64,000 bases of DNA from positions 62,001 to 126,000 of the forward strand of contig NZ_CVTB01000111.1 of the NCBI RefSeq assembly GCF_001050015.1, read 5' to 3'. Made by a program: the position numbers and the translations under genes. The stretch is from Mycolicibacterium malmesburyense. GTDB lineage: Bacteria; Actinomycetota; Actinomycetes; Mycobacteriales; Mycobacteriaceae. Under the pieces are notes generated by a model. The model was not told the origin of the DNA, ran no database searches, and saw only the letters and a program-made list of their open reading frames with translations. Below are positions 1 to 9,984 of this stretch, one piece after another. How positions within the stretch are numbered: the first letter of the stretch is position 1; each line of letters begins with the position of its first letter.

Positions 1-1182
1 GCGCCTCAGGTCGGCAACGAGTGAGCGCGCGGTCGTCAGCGCGGCCGTCGCCGGATCGTCGACGCGCAGGGGTGCACCGAACACCGCCAGCGCCGCATCG
101 CCTTGGAACTTGTTGATCAGGCCGTGCCGCCGGTCGACGGCCGCGACGACGATGCGGAAGAAGTCGTTGAGGAGTTCGGCGACCTCGGCCGGCTGGTGCG
201 TGGCGGCCAACTTCGTCGACCCGACCAGATCGATGAACAGCACCGCGACGTCGCGTTCATCGCCCGACAGCGACTCGTTCTCCTGGACTGCGCGCCGGAC
301 GACATCCTCACCGACGTGGCGTCCGAACAGGTCACGCAGCCGCTCACGCTCACGAAGCCCGGCGACCATACTGTTGAAACCTTGCTGCAGACCGCCGATC
401 TCGGACCACTCGTAGACATCGACGGACCGGTCGATCTGGCCGCGTTCCACGTCGGCCATGGCCTGCACGACTTCCTGAACCGGGTCCGAGATCGACATGG
501 AGGTCAGGATCAAAGAGCGCAAGCCGACGACGACAGCGACCAGCGCGAGCACCAGCAGCGCCATTTCGATGGCGGCGCTCTCCTCGATGAACCATCCCCT
601 GTTGCGCATGACCAACAGCGACGCGATAGCCACACCCGGCAGCGCGGTACACACCGTCCACATCAGCAGCAGCCGGGCCCGGACGCCAGGAGCGGTCAGC
701 TGCGGCATCGTGGAATCCGGTGCAACACTTGCTAATACGGGTCGCAGTGTTCGTAAGGTGAACAGGAAGCCGGTGCACACCGTGGCGATGGCGCCGAAAA
801 GCATGGCCGATCCGATCACTGCCAACGCTTCGGGACCGGCGTCCAGGTTCAGCGGTATCAGGACCGCGGGGGCCAGGATCCACGGCGCCACCGTCGCTGC
901 GGACTGGCGGCGCATCATGTAAAGCGTCGACCGACGTTCTTCGGAGGTGGGTGCGCGTCCCGCACGTACATGGCGCAAGGCCGGCTGCAAGATGTACACG
1001 GCGCTGACAGCGACGATGGCGGTACCCACCACGAGCAGTACCGCCGTGGTGATCACATTCTCCAGCGTGACGACGCTGCGCCCAGCCAGCGACGCGACGA
1101 TCGCGATGACCTCGCCGGCCGTCAGGACGTAAGCGGACGCGAGCCCTGCCGCATATCGGAGGAGCAGGCGGCGGGGCCTCAC
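1..1182 (-). CDS. Membrane-bound class III adenylate/guanylate cyclase (C-terminus cut by window edge)
   Basis: Converts ATP (or GTP) to the cyclic nucleotide at the inner face of the membrane. Reading from a GTG at 1182, the first ~250 residues hold about six hydrophobic segments. A HAMP-like linker follows (SISDPVQEVVQAMADVERG), then a cyclase domain with VLFIDLVGSTKLAA and FQGDAALAVFGAP, which carry the metal-binding Asp residues typical of the family. The layout matches the mycobacterial Rv1318c-Rv1320c type. The frame is still open at base 1, so the end of the catalytic domain lies outside. It starts 13 bp after the upstream small gene and is probably the last gene of an operon with the SDR and FadD. 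Start choice is moderate because the ribosome site is weak. Confidence 0.88.
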   Translation of the reverse strand, partial: MRPRRLLLRYAAGLASAYVLTAGEVIAIVASLAGRSVVTLENVITTAVLLVVGTAIVAVSAVYILQPALRHVRAGRAPTSEERRSTLYMMRRQSAATVAPWILAPAVLIPLNLDAGPEALAVIGSAMLFGAIATVCTGFLFTLRTLRPVLASVAPDSTMPQLTAPGVRARLLLMWTVCTALPGVAIASLLVMRNRGWFIEESAAIEMALLVLALVAVVVGLRSLILTSMSISDPVQEVVQAMADVERGQIDRSVDVYEWSEIGGLQQGFNSMVAGLRERERLRDLFGRHVGEDVVRRAVQENESLSGDERDVAVLFIDLVGSTKLAATHQPAEVAELLNDFFRIVVAAVDRRHGLINKFQGDAALAVFGAPLRVDDPATAALTTARSLVADLRR

Positions 1183-1195
1183 CCAGGGGACGGTA

Positions 1196-1498
1196 TCAGT
1201 CGCTCGCGGGTAGCGGCTTGGCTTCCTTGAGGGAGAGCGGCGTCGTGCCCACGCTCAACGTGCCGGCACCGGCCTTGGTCACCAGTACCTCGGCGCCGTT
1301 GTCGTCGACGTAGCGCTTGCCCATCGCGTTGCCGTCGGCGAACGCCGGGTCGAGTTGAGCGCCCGCGTCTTTCTCGGCGTCGATCGGCACCATCGGAGCG
1401 CCGCCGGCGCGCAGATCGTCGAGACTGTCGGCGCTACGCACGACGATCACCTGGGTGTCGCATACTTGGCTCTGCAGTCGTGTGCCGTTCTTGATCAT
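1196..1498 (-). CDS. Conserved small hypothetical protein (100 aa)
   Basis: A 100-residue soluble protein with no signal peptide or membrane segment. I do not recognise a named domain. The N-terminus (residues 1-20, with VCDTQVIVVR) looks like the start of a compact beta-rich fold, and there is a single cysteine. A good AAGGAG ribosome site precedes the ATG. It sits 13 bp downstream of fadD and 13 bp upstream of the cyclase gene, so it is almost certainly cotranscribed with acyl-CoA metabolism genes. Its function is unknown. Confidence 0.7.
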   Translation of the reverse strand: MIKNGTRLQSQVCDTQVIVVRSADSLDDLRAGGAPMVPIDAEKDAGAQLDPAFADGNAMGKRYVDDNGAEVLVTKAGAGTLSVGTTPLSLKEAKPLPASD

Positions 1499-1511
1499 GC
1501 TGGGCTCCTTG

Positions 1512-2999
1512 CTATTTGGCGGAAGTCAACTCGGCGATCAGTTCCTTACGGAGCACCTTGCCGGTCGCGTTGGTCGGTAACTCGTCGCGGAACACCACTC
1601 GGTCCGGGGTACGCGATCCGCGAAGCTGACGTCGCACGTGGTCACGCAGTTCGTCGGCGTCGGGGGTAGTGCTGTCAGCGGGGACCACCACCGCGACGAT
1701 GATCTGACCCCATTCCGGATCCTCCGGCCCCACCACGGCGCAGTCGCGGACCGAGGGGTGTTCGACGAGGACGTCCTCGATCTCGGCAGGCGCAATGTTC
1801 TCACCGCCCCGGATGATCGTGTCGTCGGAGCGGCCGCCGATGAAGAGGTAGTCGTCCTCGTCGAGCATCGCGATGTCTCTGGTGGGGAACCACCCGTCGG
1901 CGTCGAGCACCGATCCGATCTCGGCGTAGCGGCCCGACACCTGGTCGCCGCGAACGAACAGTTCACCGGTTTCGCCAGGGCCGAGCACGTCGCCTTCGGA
2001 GTTGCGGATCTGCACCTCGACCCCTGGGACCGGCCGGCCGACCGAACCGAGCCTGCGCAGCACCGCTTCGTCGGACGAGGCAAGTGCCGCGCGGTGGTCG
2101 TCAGGGCCGAGCACCGCGATCGTGGAGCTGGTTTCGGTCAGGCCGTAGGCGTTGACGAAACCGACCTCGGGCAATAGTGCGAGCGCCTTGCGCACCAACG
2201 GAAGTGGCACCTTCGATCCGCCGTAGGCCAGGCTGCGCAGGGTCGGCAGTGACACGTTCTCCGACTCCAGGGCGCTGATGATGCGGTCCAGCATCGTCGG
2301 CACGACCGTCGCCGACGTCACCCCCTCATCCCGTACCAGCCGGATCCACTCTCGGGCGTCGAACTGCGGCAGATACACCATCTTCCGGCCCGCGTAGAGA
2401 TTGGACAGCGCCGCGCTGACACCCGCGATGTGATACGGCGGCACACAGATCAAGGCGGCGTCGCCGGGTTCCGCGGAATCGAATTCGACCGTTCCGGTGA
2501 TGTAGCTGGTGAGGTTGTTGTGCGTCAACTCAACGGCTTTGGGCCGCGATGTCGTGCCCGAGGTGAACAGCACGACGCCGACGTCCTCGGGGTCGGGGAA
2601 CTCCGCGGCGGGCTCGGCGGTGCGCGCGGCGTCGAGGAATTCTTCGGAACCGATGACCTGCTTGCCCGCCCCGGCGACCATCTCGCGGTACTCGGCGTCT
2701 GCGACGACGAGCGGTTGCGGGAGGCGATCGATGAGTTCCCGCAGGCCGTCGGCGCTGAGTCGGTAGTTGAGCGGTGTCACCGGGACTCCGGCGCGGGCCG
2801 ACGAGAACAGCAGCAGCGGCAGCATCGCACCGCCCATGCCGACGTAGGCGACGTGGGAGGCGCCCGACTCGGCGATGACGCCGGCCCCGCCGTCGGCGAG
2901 CGCGCTCAACTCACCGGTGGTCAGCCGTAATTCGCCAGATACCACGGCGGTGCGGTCCGGATTGCTCGAGGCCATCTCGAGCAGCAGTGAGATGCTCAT
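1512..2999 (-). CDS. Acyl-CoA synthetase / AMP-forming ligase (FadD type)
   Basis: Activates a carboxylic acid to its CoA thioester through an acyl-adenylate. The 495-residue protein shows the P-loop FTSGTTSRPKAVELTH (about residues 155-170), the A5 motif AYGLTETSS, the A8 region TRDIAMLDEDDYLFIGGRSDD and the C-terminal catalytic lysine in NATGKVLRKEL. Length is normal for the family. The ATG overlaps the stop of the upstream SDR gene by ATGA, indicating translational coupling in one minus-strand operon. The acyl substrate cannot be read from the sequence. Since the divergent operon encodes a B12-dependent acyl-CoA mutase, activation of a branched or cyclic acid is a reasonable guess. Confidence 0.93.
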   Translation of the reverse strand: MSISLLLEMASSNPDRTAVVSGELRLTTGELSALADGGAGVIAESGASHVAYVGMGGAMLPLLLFSSARAGVPVTPLNYRLSADGLRELIDRLPQPLVVADAEYREMVAGAGKQVIGSEEFLDAARTAEPAAEFPDPEDVGVVLFTSGTTSRPKAVELTHNNLTSYITGTVEFDSAEPGDAALICVPPYHIAGVSAALSNLYAGRKMVYLPQFDAREWIRLVRDEGVTSATVVPTMLDRIISALESENVSLPTLRSLAYGGSKVPLPLVRKALALLPEVGFVNAYGLTETSSTIAVLGPDDHRAALASSDEAVLRRLGSVGRPVPGVEVQIRNSEGDVLGPGETGELFVRGDQVSGRYAEIGSVLDADGWFPTRDIAMLDEDDYLFIGGRSDDTIIRGGENIAPAEIEDVLVEHPSVRDCAVVGPEDPEWGQIIVAVVVPADSTTPDADELRDHVRRQLRGSRTPDRVVFRDELPTNATGKVLRKELIAELTSAK

Positions 3000-3847
3000 G
3001 ACTTGTCGACGAAGATATCAAGAATGGGGTCGTCCCCGCCGCCGTAGCGCGACAGGTCCGTCACGCCGGATTCGATGAGCAGTTCGGAGTCGATGAAGCA
3101 CTTGCCGTTCACGTCGGCCGCGCGACGCGACAGGATCAACGCGGCCGCGTCCCCCATGATCTGCGGATCACGGGATCGCTCGAGCATTTCCTTGAAGCCG
3201 GGTGCGTTGGCGACGGCCGAGGTGGCGATGTAGGTCTCGGGCCACAGGCAGCTGAATCCGATGCCGGTGTCCGCGTATTCGGCGGCCCAGCCGAGCGAGA
3301 GCAGCGTCATCCCGTACTTCGACAGCGTGTAGGAGGGATGGGCGCCCAGCCAGTGCGGGTTCATGTTCAGCGGCGGGGCCAGCGTGATCACGTGCGCTCC
3401 CGGCGCCTCCGCTCCCTGTGTGCGCGCGGCGGACTTGCGCAGGTACGGCAGCGTGGCCTTGGTGAGCAAGAACGTACCTCGGACGTTGATGTCCATCATC
3501 AGGTCGAACTTCTTGGCCGCCAGCTGTTCGGTGGGCTCGGTGGCGATGGCGCTGGCATTATTGACGACGACATCCACGCCGCCGAAATGCTCGACGGCCG
3601 CGTCGACCGCGCGCTGCACATCCTCTTCCTTGCGGACATCGCCGACCACCGCCACGCCCTTGCCTCCGGCCGCCTCGACCTCGGCGACGGCGGTGTGCAC
3701 GGTGCCGGGCAGCTTTGGGTGCGGTTCGGCGGTCTTGGCCAGCAGCACGACGTTGGCGCCGCGCCTGGCCGCGGCCAGAGCGATCGCGAGACCGATGCCG
3801 CGACTGCCGCCGGAGACGACGAGCGTGCGGTCAGTGAAGGCGGACAT
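2996..3847 (-). CDS. Short-chain dehydrogenase/reductase, HSDL2-like
   Basis: NAD(P)-dependent oxidoreductase of the classical SDR fold, 283 residues. It has the nucleotide motif GGSRGIG near the N-terminus, NNASA, and the catalytic pair in SYTLSKYGM (YxxxK). The segment TLAPPLNMNPHW resembles the HSDL2/hydroxysteroid dehydrogenase-like group, in which the usual active-site serine region reads PPLNL. A strong AAAGGAGG ribosome site precedes the ATG. It is the first gene of the minus operon with FadD, the small protein and the cyclase, and is divergent from the mutase operon across a 209-bp regulatory gap. The substrate is unknown. Confidence 0.9.
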   Translation of the reverse strand: MSAFTDRTLVVSGGSRGIGLAIALAAARRGANVVLLAKTAEPHPKLPGTVHTAVAEVEAAGGKGVAVVGDVRKEEDVQRAVDAAVEHFGGVDVVVNNASAIATEPTEQLAAKKFDLMMDINVRGTFLLTKATLPYLRKSAARTQGAEAPGAHVITLAPPLNMNPHWLGAHPSYTLSKYGMTLLSLGWAAEYADTGIGFSCLWPETYIATSAVANAPGFKEMLERSRDPQIMGDAAALILSRRAADVNGKCFIDSELLIESGVTDLSRYGGGDDPILDIFVDKS

Positions 3848-3906
3848 GGACCTCCTTTGGCAGCGACCTGAGTCGCCCCACGATGCTAGCGGACCCGGAA
3901 CGCGAT

Positions 3907-3945
3907 CGGTATTGGCGTTCTCATTTTACGCAAGTGCCATATTCG
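3907..3945. repeat. 39-bp direct repeat, copy 1 (upstream of mutase)
   Basis: This 39-bp element matches a second copy at 4016-4054 at 32 of 39 positions, with a period of 109 bp. Both begin CGGTATTGGC and contain TTCTCATTTT and GCAAGT. Part of it (TTCTC, TTTTACG, AAGT, CATATTC) also recurs at 43879-43903. It lies between the divergent SDR and mutase genes, so a regulator-binding role is likely. Confidence 0.6.
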
Positions 3946-4015
3946 CTGTGTACCGGGTCTTCGTGGGGTTTCGGCGGCCTCGGACGCCCCTTACTCGGTG
4001 CACGTTTCCGGCGTG

Positions 4016-4054
4016 CGGTATTGGCATTCTCATTTTTTGCAAGTACGTTATCCG
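4016..4054. repeat. 39-bp direct repeat, copy 2 (overlaps mutase promoter)
   Basis: Second copy of the element at 3907-3945. It abuts the mutase start codon and contains the predicted -35 and -10 hexamers. It carries an ATTCTC half-site like those of the palindromes at 8510, 13483 and 21161. Confidence 0.6.
4021..4049 (+). promoter_or_regulatory. Predicted leaderless promoter of the mutase operon
   Basis: TTGGCA at 4021-4026 and TACGTT at 4044-4049 are separated by exactly 17 bp, a good sigma-70/SigA layout. The expected start site falls on or next to the ATG at 4057, and no ribosome-binding site is visible there. Leaderless transcripts are common in mycobacteria. The spacer carries the conserved ATTCTCATTTT block, so a repressor bound there would cover the promoter. 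Confidence 0.5.
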
Positions 4055-4056
4055 TG

Positions 4057-5633
<1,577 letters not shown>

Positions 5634-5634
<1 letters not shown>

Positions 5635-6047
5635 TGGCGGACGCTTCTGCCGGCCCGGTGCGGGTTCTCGTCGCCAAACCCGGTCTCGACGGGCACGACC
5701 GCGGCGCCAAGATCGTCGCGCGGACGCTGCGCGATGCGGGTTTCGAGGTGATCTACACCGGAATCCGGCAGCGCATCGAGGATATCGTGTCGATCGCCCT
5801 GCAGGAAGACGTTGCGCTGGTGGGGCTTTCGATCCTGTCCGGTGCGCACGTGGCGCTCACGACCCGCACGGTGGAGGCCCTGCGGGCGGCCGACGCCGGC
5901 GACATCGCGGTCGTCGTGGGCGGCACCATCCCGCAGGGCGACGTGCCCAAGCTGCTGTCTGTCGGTGCGGCCGCGGTGTTCCCGACGGGCACTCCGCTCG
6001 AGACCTTGGTCGACGAGGTGCGCAAGCTCACGGTGGGCGGGCAATGA
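5634..6047 (+). CDS. B12-binding small subunit of acyl-CoA mutase
   Basis: Carries adenosylcobalamin for the catalytic subunit. The 137-residue Rossmann-like protein has the base-off/His-on motif DxHxxG in GLDGHDRG (D19, H21, G24), followed by LVGLSILSGAH and VVVGGTIP, which cradle the nucleotide tail. Its length equals that of IcmB/HcmB-type subunits (about 136 aa). The ATG overlaps the large-subunit stop (TGATG), which ensures coupled synthesis. The partner chaperone, a MeaB-type GTPase, is encoded at 14685-15572 in the same region. Confidence 0.95.
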
Positions 6048-6053
6048 CTCGCT

Positions 6054-6115
6054 CGCCGAACGTGCGCTCAGCGCGAATTTGTGGACTGTTTTTCGCGCTG
6101 AGCGCACGTTCGGCG
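6054..6115. repeat. Perfect 24-bp inverted repeat with 14-nt loop
   Basis: The arms at 6054-6077 and 6092-6115 are perfectly complementary and flank the loop TTTGTGGACTGTTT. It lies just after the B12-subunit stop and before the LLM gene. There is no U-tract, so it may be an attenuating or RNA-stabilising hairpin within the operon, or a small palindromic element. Confidence 0.8.
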
Positions 6116-6140
6116 CTGAACTCTCGGAGGATGAGCTGAC

Positions 6141-7097
6141 ATGCGCCTTGGCGTGATGATCGGGGCCGAGCGCGGCGACATGGCGCGCAAGGTCAACAAG
6201 CTGGTCTCCGACATCGAGTGGGCCGAGTCCGCGGGCATGGACACCGCGTGGATGCCGCAGGTGCCCAACGATTTCGACTGCCTGACCATGGTCGCGCTGA
6301 TGGCCGCGCACACCTCGAAGATCGAGCTCGGAACCGCGGTGGTTCCGCTGCAGGCGCAGCATCCGATCGCGCTCGCGCGTCAGGCGCTGTCGGTGCATGC
6401 GATGGCTGGCGGCCGGCTCGCGCTGGGTGTGGGGCCGTCGCACCACTGGATCGTGCGCGACATGCTCGGCATCCCCTACGAGAAGCCGGCGGCTTACACC
6501 CGCGACTATCTCGAGGTGCTGAACGCCGCGATCGCGGGCCCCGGCGACGTCGACGTCGAGAACGACAACTTCACGGTGCACAACCCGACCGTGCTCGGGG
6601 CCGAAAGCCCGCTGCCGGTTTTGGTGGCCGCGCTGGGCCCGGTGATGCTCCAGATCGCGGGGGAGCGTGCCGACGGCACCGTCCTGTGGATGGCCGACGA
6701 GAAGGCGATCGGCGAGCACATCGCCCCCAAGATCAACAAGGCCGCCGCCGAGGCGGGCCGACCCGCTCCGCGCATCGTCGCCGGAATTCCGGTGTGCCTC
6801 TGTGCGAATTCGGAGATCGACACGGCCAAGGAGCGGGCGAATCGCATTCTCGCCGAGGCCGAGACGTCGCCGAACTACCAGCGGCTGCTCGATCGCGGCG
6901 ATGCTCGCGATGTCGGCGATCTGTGTGCGGCGGGGGACGAGGACGCGATCCTGGCCCGGTTCAAGCGCTTCGCCGAAGCGGGGGTCACCGATCTGTCGGT
7001 CCGCCTGCTGCCGATCGGTGAGAACCGCGACGAGCTGATCGCGTCGAAGTACCGCACGCGCGAGGTGATCGCCGAATTGGCCAAGGCGGTGCGGTGA
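6141..7097 (+). CDS. LLM-class F420-dependent oxidoreductase
   Basis: Luciferase-like TIM-barrel oxidoreductase of 318 residues that probably uses coenzyme F420. Its N-terminus (MRLGVMIGAERGDM), WMPQVPNDFDCLTM and LGVGPSHHWIVRDMLG resemble the family defined on MSMEG_4879. A ribosome site (CGGAGG) lies 10 bp before the ATG. The TGA overlaps the GTG of the next CoA-transferase gene, so the two are coupled. In this context it could saturate or oxidise an acyl-CoA intermediate of the mutase pathway, but the substrate is unknown. Confidence 0.88.
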   Translation: MRLGVMIGAERGDMARKVNKLVSDIEWAESAGMDTAWMPQVPNDFDCLTMVALMAAHTSKIELGTAVVPLQAQHPIALARQALSVHAMAGGRLALGVGPSHHWIVRDMLGIPYEKPAAYTRDYLEVLNAAIAGPGDVDVENDNFTVHNPTVLGAESPLPVLVAALGPVMLQIAGERADGTVLWMADEKAIGEHIAPKINKAAAEAGRPAPRIVAGIPVCLCANSEIDTAKERANRILAEAETSPNYQRLLDRGDARDVGDLCAAGDEDAILARFKRFAEAGVTDLSVRLLPIGENRDELIASKYRTREVIAELAKAVR

Positions 7098-8176
7098 GCG
7101 CTGGCGCACCGCTGGGTTCAATTAGCGGCCCGCCGCTGGCCGGCATCCGCATCATCGAGGTCGGGGTGATGCTGGCGGGTCCATACGCCACCATGCTCCT
7201 GGCCGACCTGGGCGCGGAGGTCATCAAGATCGAGCCGCCGGGCGGCGAGATCTCACGCCAGGTCGGCGACAGCTACTTCGCCAGCCTGAACCGCAACAAG
7301 AAGAGCGTCGTCCTCGACCTGCGGTCGGAGGACGGCCGACGGCGGCTCGGTGAACTCGTCGCGGATTCCCATGCGCTGTTGGTGAACATGAAGCCGTCGG
7401 CGATCAAGAAGCTCGGACTGACGTATGACTCGCTTCGCCGGTTCAATGAACGCATCGTCTGCGTGGCGATGACGGGCTTCGGGCTCGAAGGCGGCGACGA
7501 CCCCGCATTCGACTACGTCATCCAGGCCGCCACCGGCGTGGCGGCGATGACCGGACATCCGGACGAACCGCCGACCCTGCCGGGGTACTCGTCGGCAGAC
7601 AACTCGACCGGCCTGGCCGCGGCCCTCGGCCTGCTGGCGCAGATCGTGTCCGGCCGTGGCGGCCAGGTCGACGTGTCCCTGCGCGACGTGATGTTCTCGC
7701 AGCTGAACTACCGCGCCTCGGCGTATCTCAACGACGGCGCGGTGCCGCTGCGCTACCCGTTCGGCGCGCATTCGTATTACGTTCCGGCGCAGCTGTTTGC
7801 GACGGCCGACGGCTACCTGGCGCTGTTCATCACCCACGACGGGTTCTGGCGTGCGTTCGCGGCCGAGGCGGGCGTCGAGGGCTTTCCGACGATGGCCGAG
7901 CGCGCGGCCAAGCGCGACGAGGTACTGGAGGTGGTGGCAGCCGCACTGGCCACCGACACTGCCGCGGGTTGGGAGTCGCGATTGCGTCCTTTGGGGATTC
8001 CGGTCGCCGCGGTGCGCACGCTGCCCGAGGCGCTGGAGCAGACGCCCGAGGTGGTCGTGCAGGCAGGCGATTTCCGGTTGGTGCGCAGTCCGATTCAGAT
8101 CGTCGGCTATGAACCGGAGTACCGGTCTGCGCCCCGCGTCGACGAGCACGGCGACATCGCGGCTCAGTCGTCGTAG
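7094..8176 (+). CDS. Family III CoA-transferase (CaiB/BaiF)
   Basis: Moves CoA between acyl-CoA and a free acid, or acts as an acyl-CoA racemase of the Mcr type. The 360-residue protein has the family N-terminus (LAGIRIIEVGVMLAGPYATM, LADLGAEVIKIEPPGG), the NRNKKSVVLDL segment and the expected catalytic aspartate in SADNSTGL. It starts with GTG overlapping the LLM stop by 4 bp. Its 3' end overlaps the convergent ferredoxin gene by 13 bp. A racemase role supporting the mutase or the ACAD is possible, but transferase and racemase cannot be told apart here. Confidence 0.92.
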   Translation: MSAGAPLGSISGPPLAGIRIIEVGVMLAGPYATMLLADLGAEVIKIEPPGGEISRQVGDSYFASLNRNKKSVVLDLRSEDGRRRLGELVADSHALLVNMKPSAIKKLGLTYDSLRRFNERIVCVAMTGFGLEGGDDPAFDYVIQAATGVAAMTGHPDEPPTLPGYSSADNSTGLAAALGLLAQIVSGRGGQVDVSLRDVMFSQLNYRASAYLNDGAVPLRYPFGAHSYYVPAQLFATADGYLALFITHDGFWRAFAAEAGVEGFPTMAERAAKRDEVLEVVAAALATDTAAGWESRLRPLGIPVAAVRTLPEALEQTPEVVVQAGDFRLVRSPIQIVGYEPEYRSAPRVDEHGDIAAQSS

Positions 8177-8478
8177 GACACGCAGATCGTGTCGGTGTCC
8201 GGGATCGCTTGGCAGGTCAAGATGTATCCCTCGTCGACCTCGTCCTCGTCGAGAGCGTCGTTGACACGCATGGTGGCGCGTCCCTCGGTGAGCTTGCCCA
8301 TGCAGGTGCCGCAGTTGCCCGCCTCGCACGAGAAGGGCGGCGACAAGCCGGCTCGCCTGGCGCTCTCCAGCAGCGTCTCGTCGGCGACGCGCGTTACCGA
8401 CACCTTCTTGCGGTCGAGCACGATCGTCACCTGTCCGCCCTGTGCTGGCTGGTCAGGCGTCGGATCCGCCGTCATCAA
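8164..8478 (-). CDS. [2Fe-2S] ferredoxin (plant/KshB-tail type)
   Basis: Small electron carrier of 104 residues. The cluster ligands are visible as CEAGNCGTC (Cys-x4-Cys-x2-Cys) plus the distal Cys in ILTCQA, the pattern of plant-type ferredoxins and of the C-terminal domain of KshB/PaaE-like reductases. Here it stands alone without a reductase domain. It is divergent from the FadD gene across the GAGAATATCATTCTC palindrome, so it probably belongs to the same regulon. Its redox partner is not obvious nearby; the LLM enzyme or an oxygenase elsewhere are candidates. Confidence 0.92.
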   Translation of the reverse strand: MMTADPTPDQPAQGGQVTIVLDRKKVSVTRVADETLLESARRAGLSPPFSCEAGNCGTCMGKLTEGRATMRVNDALDEDEVDEGYILTCQAIPDTDTICVSYDD

Positions 8479-8509
8479 GACTCTCCTGGGATATCGGTTC
8501 TAACTGGGC

Positions 8510-8524
8510 GAGAATATCATTCTC
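8510..8524. promoter_or_regulatory. Palindromic operator GAGAATATCATTCTC
   Basis: Perfect 6-bp arms GAGAAT/ATTCTC with a 3-bp centre, placed between the divergent ferredoxin and FadD genes. Identical arms occur at 13483-13497 and 21161-21175. A further ATTCTC half-site follows at 8540-8545. Probably a repressor site; the protein is unknown. Confidence 0.65.
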
Positions 8525-8586
8525 GTTAAATGATACGCTATTCTCAAAGCGAAATCCGACCCGTAGAACACTAGTGAGGACAGGGT

Positions 8587-9984
8587 GTGAGTGAGGCGAT
8601 CGCGCTCGCCTTCGAGCAGCGTGAATACACGCTGTCGCAACTCGATGCGCTGAGTGCCGGGATGGCCGACACCCTGGAGTCCCGCGGCGTGCGCGCCGGA
8701 GACCGAGTCGCACTGATGTCGTCCAATCGTCCCGAGTTCGTCGTCGCGCTGCGCGCCGTATGGCAGGTCGGCGCCGCGGCGGTCCTGCTCAGCCCGGCGT
8801 GGAGGCGCACGGAGATCGAACACGCGGTGGCGCTGACCCGGCCGGCGCACGCGGTCGGCGATCACCCGCTGCTGGCCGAGATCATGCCGATGCTCTCGCT
8901 CGACGATCCGATCGAACCCGGCCGGCGGCAGATAACCGCACCCGATCCTCAGGCCGACGCGCTGTTCGTATTCAGTTCGGGCACCACCGGTATGCCGAAG
9001 GCGGTGCGGCACACCCACGCGGCGTTCGCCGTCGCGGTGCGGCACTGGCGCGATGCGCTGCAACTGTCGTCGTCGGACCGCATGCAGATCATGACCCCGC
9101 CGTCGCACATCCTGGGCCTGCTCAACATCGTGATGGCGCTCGATACCGGGACCTGGATCCGGTTGCACCGGCGCTTCGACATCGATGCCATGTTGCGGCA
9201 CATCGAAAGCGACCGGCTGACCATCGAGATGGCCGTGGCACCAATTGCTTTGGCGCTAGCGGCCCATCCGGATCTTTCGTCCCACGACCTGTCGTCGCTG
9301 CGCTACATCATGTGGTGCGCGACGCCGGTCACTCAGAGCGTCGCAGAGGCCGTCACCGCCAGGACAGGGGTGAAGTGGGTGACCGCGTACGGCGCCAGCG
9401 AGTTGCCGGTGATCTCGTGCAACGACATCGACGGCCGACACCTCGACACCGTGGGCCGACCCGTGCCCGGCGTGCGCGTGCGAGTGGTGTCGCTTGACAC
9501 CGGTGCGGTTCTGGAGTCGGGCCAGGCCGGCGAGATCGAGGTGCAGTCGGATTCGGTGATGGCGGGATACCTGCCGGAGTCGGCGACGACGGCCGCGTTC
9601 CACGACGGGTGGTACCGCACCGGCGACGTCGGCTATCTGGACGACGACGGATGGCTGCGGATCACCGACCGGTCGAAAGAGATGATCAAGGTGCGCGGTT
9701 TCCAGGTCGCGCCCGCCGAGGTCGAGGCGGTGCTGCACGGGCACCCCGCGGTCGACGACTGCGCAGTCTTCGGGGTGCCCGACGCGGCCAACGGTGAAGC
9801 GATCGTCGCCGCCGTGAAGATGAATACCCCGGTGCCGCAAGACGAGTTGACGTCGTGGGTGGGGGAGCGATTGGCGTCGTACAAGCGGCCCGGCCGGGTG
9901 GTCGTCGTCCCCGAGATCCCGCGGCTGCCGTCTGGGAAGGTTCTGCGTCGAGTGTTGAAGGAGCGTCTGTGGACGTCCGTCTGA
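8587..9984 (+). CDS. Acyl-CoA synthetase (FadD-like, 465 aa)
   Basis: AMP-forming ligase that makes an acyl-CoA from acid, ATP and CoA. Visible motifs are FSSGTTGMPKAVRHTH (about 125-140), AYGASELP, YRTGDVGYLDDDGWLRITDRSKEMIKVRGF and the C-terminal LPSGKVLRR catalytic lysine. The N-terminus is shorter than usual, starting directly at the first core strand, but all core motifs are intact. The start is GTG. The gene is followed by two acyl-CoA dehydrogenase subunits and a hydratase with overlaps, forming a complete activation and first-steps beta-oxidation cassette. Its promoter region holds the palindrome at 8510. Confidence 0.92.
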   Translation: MSEAIALAFEQREYTLSQLDALSAGMADTLESRGVRAGDRVALMSSNRPEFVVALRAVWQVGAAAVLLSPAWRRTEIEHAVALTRPAHAVGDHPLLAEIMPMLSLDDPIEPGRRQITAPDPQADALFVFSSGTTGMPKAVRHTHAAFAVAVRHWRDALQLSSSDRMQIMTPPSHILGLLNIVMALDTGTWIRLHRRFDIDAMLRHIESDRLTIEMAVAPIALALAAHPDLSSHDLSSLRYIMWCATPVTQSVAEAVTARTGVKWVTAYGASELPVISCNDIDGRHLDTVGRPVPGVRVRVVSLDTGAVLESGQAGEIEVQSDSVMAGYLPESATTAAFHDGWYRTGDVGYLDDDGWLRITDRSKEMIKVRGFQVAPAEVEAVLHGHPAVDDCAVFGVPDAANGEAIVAAVKMNTPVPQDELTSWVGERLASYKRPGRVVVVPEIPRLPSGKVLRRVLKERLWTSV

